A DNA stretch of 17,624 bases from Dehalococcoidales bacterium (lineage in GTDB: Bacteria; Chloroflexota; Dehalococcoidia; Dehalococcoidales; RBG-16-60-22): the NCBI GenBank assembly GCA_016783105.1, contig JADHXF010000033.1, forward strand, positions 1 to 17,624, in the 5' to 3' direction. Shown one piece after another: positions 17,306 through 17,624 of this stretch. A program made the translations under genes and the position numbers. The notes under the pieces are model-generated. The model worked only from the letters and a program-made list of their open reading frames with translations, did no database searches and was not told the origin of the DNA. Position 1 is the stretch's first letter, and the number at the start of each line of letters is the position of its first letter.

Positions 17306-17435
17306 ACCTGTACCTGCTCCTTAAAAAAGACACAAAATCCCTAATCTATTGCTTCAATAAATGAGGCATGCGGCATTAATGCCTATAATGAAAGGAAACA
17401 TATAATGGGGATAAACCCTCTGAGGACATAGTCAA
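17306..17435 (-). other. rpoB leader region
   Basis: From the predicted transcription start near 17435 to the rpoB ATG, the leader is about 130 nt. It contains GGGTTTATCCC and the 12-bp palindrome GGCATTAATGCC (17372-17383), which can compete with an alternative stem AGGCAT/ATGCCT (17364-17369 with 17379-17384). There is no T-run after these stems, so no classical attenuator. No open reading frame of note is seen. Confidence 0.4.
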
Positions 17436-17441
17436 AAAGTA

Positions 17442-17470
17442 ATGATACCATTAAATCCAAATTTTGTCAA
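17442..17470 (-). promoter_or_regulatory. Strong sigma-70-type promoter of rpoB-rpoC-ruvB
   Basis: On the minus strand, a perfect TTGACA (17470-17465) and TATCAT (17447-17442, 5 of 6) are separated by 17 nt. Transcription would start near 17435. The sequence just upstream of the -35 box runs into the apparent insertion-sequence end at about 17492-17499. Confidence 0.78.
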
Positions 17471-17498
17471 TACCAATACAAAGGGTTCTTACTAATTT

Positions 17499-17564
17499 TT
17501 CAAAATTAGACTGTTAACGCTTGAAAGTTAGACTGTTAATGGTTCAAAACTAGACTGGGATGTG
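17499..17564. repeat. Three 22-bp direct repeats at the IS end
   Basis: Units lie at 17499-17520, 17521-17542 and 17543-17564, with consensus TT(C/G)AAA(A/G)TTAGACTGTTAA followed by a variable end. The TAGACTG core recurs at exactly 22-bp spacing, two helical turns, so bound proteins would sit on the same face of the DNA. Confidence 0.85.
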
Positions 17565-17590
17565 GCATCCTTCTGAAAAAAGGAGGATGT

Positions 17591-17624
17591 ATGGACCAGA
17601 TCCACAAGAGGTTCACTGCCGAGC
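17591..17624 (+). CDS. Probable transposase, N-terminal fragment (cut by window edge)
   Basis: Only 11 codons are visible: MDQIHKRFTAE. The ATG is preceded by AGGAGG (17581-17586) with a 4-nt spacer, an excellent ribosome site. The short basic start resembles helix-turn-helix transposases of IS481-like or IS3-like elements, but this is too little sequence to name a family. The call leans on the repeats just upstream. Confidence 0.4.
   Translation, partial: MDQIHKRFTAE

Larger units (their letters stand above)
17492..17624 (+). mobile_element. Left end of a probable insertion sequence (continues beyond window)
   Basis: A short region carries three 22-bp direct repeats (17499-17564), an 8-bp inverted repeat (CTAATTTT 17492-17499 with AAAATTAG 17502-17509), and then a reading frame with a strong ribosome site. 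This layout, with repeated transposase-type binding sites at the edge and a gene reading inward, is typical of IS ends. The exact boundary and target duplication cannot be set because the other end is outside the window. Confidence 0.5.

Overview
The window looks like chromosomal core sequence from a Chloroflexota bacterium of the Dehalococcoidia type. That placement is an inference. It rests on the style of the proteins (an ECF sigma factor paired with a DUF5667 membrane protein, exported acidic proteins, a RimI with a long insertion) and on the yebC-ruvC-ruvA and rpoB-rpoC-ruvB gene orders. No tRNA, rRNA or CRISPR array was found.

Left part (1-2626, minus strand): a RimI-like acetyltransferase gene, then yebC-ruvC-ruvA. 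The last three are tightly packed behind a good sigma-70-type promoter; ruvC and ruvA overlap by ATGA, and ruvA runs off the left edge. RuvA and RuvC are Holliday-junction proteins. Their motor partner, RuvB, lies about 8 kb away.

Middle part (2769-6252, plus strand): an ECF sigma factor and a single-pass DUF5667 protein (probable sigma regulator) sit 4 nt apart and end at a terminator. Next come a SIMPL-domain lipoprotein and an exported acidic protein with an internal duplication, each followed by a hairpin terminator. I read this as an envelope-related regulatory module; the functional link is inferred from position.

Divergent part (6236-8013): on the minus strand, queH (last step of queuosine synthesis) is joined by a TAATG overlap to a 78-residue nuclease-like lipoprotein that seems to lack most of the SNase core. 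On the plus strand is a 292-residue protein of unknown function with glycine-rich motifs reminiscent of the RpiA/MtnA/CoA-transferase fold.

Right part (8063-17305, minus strand): rpoB-rpoC-ruvB, reading leftward. rpoB carries a C-terminal tail of six exact-period 39-bp repeats and overlaps rpoC by 14 bp. ruvB has no ATG, GTG or TTG where its conserved N-terminus begins; the best candidate is an AUA codon behind a strong Shine-Dalgarno sequence. A near-consensus promoter precedes rpoB. About 20-30 bp beyond its -35 box is the end of an apparent insertion sequence, with three 22-bp repeats and the first 11 codons of a probable transposase, which runs off the right edge.
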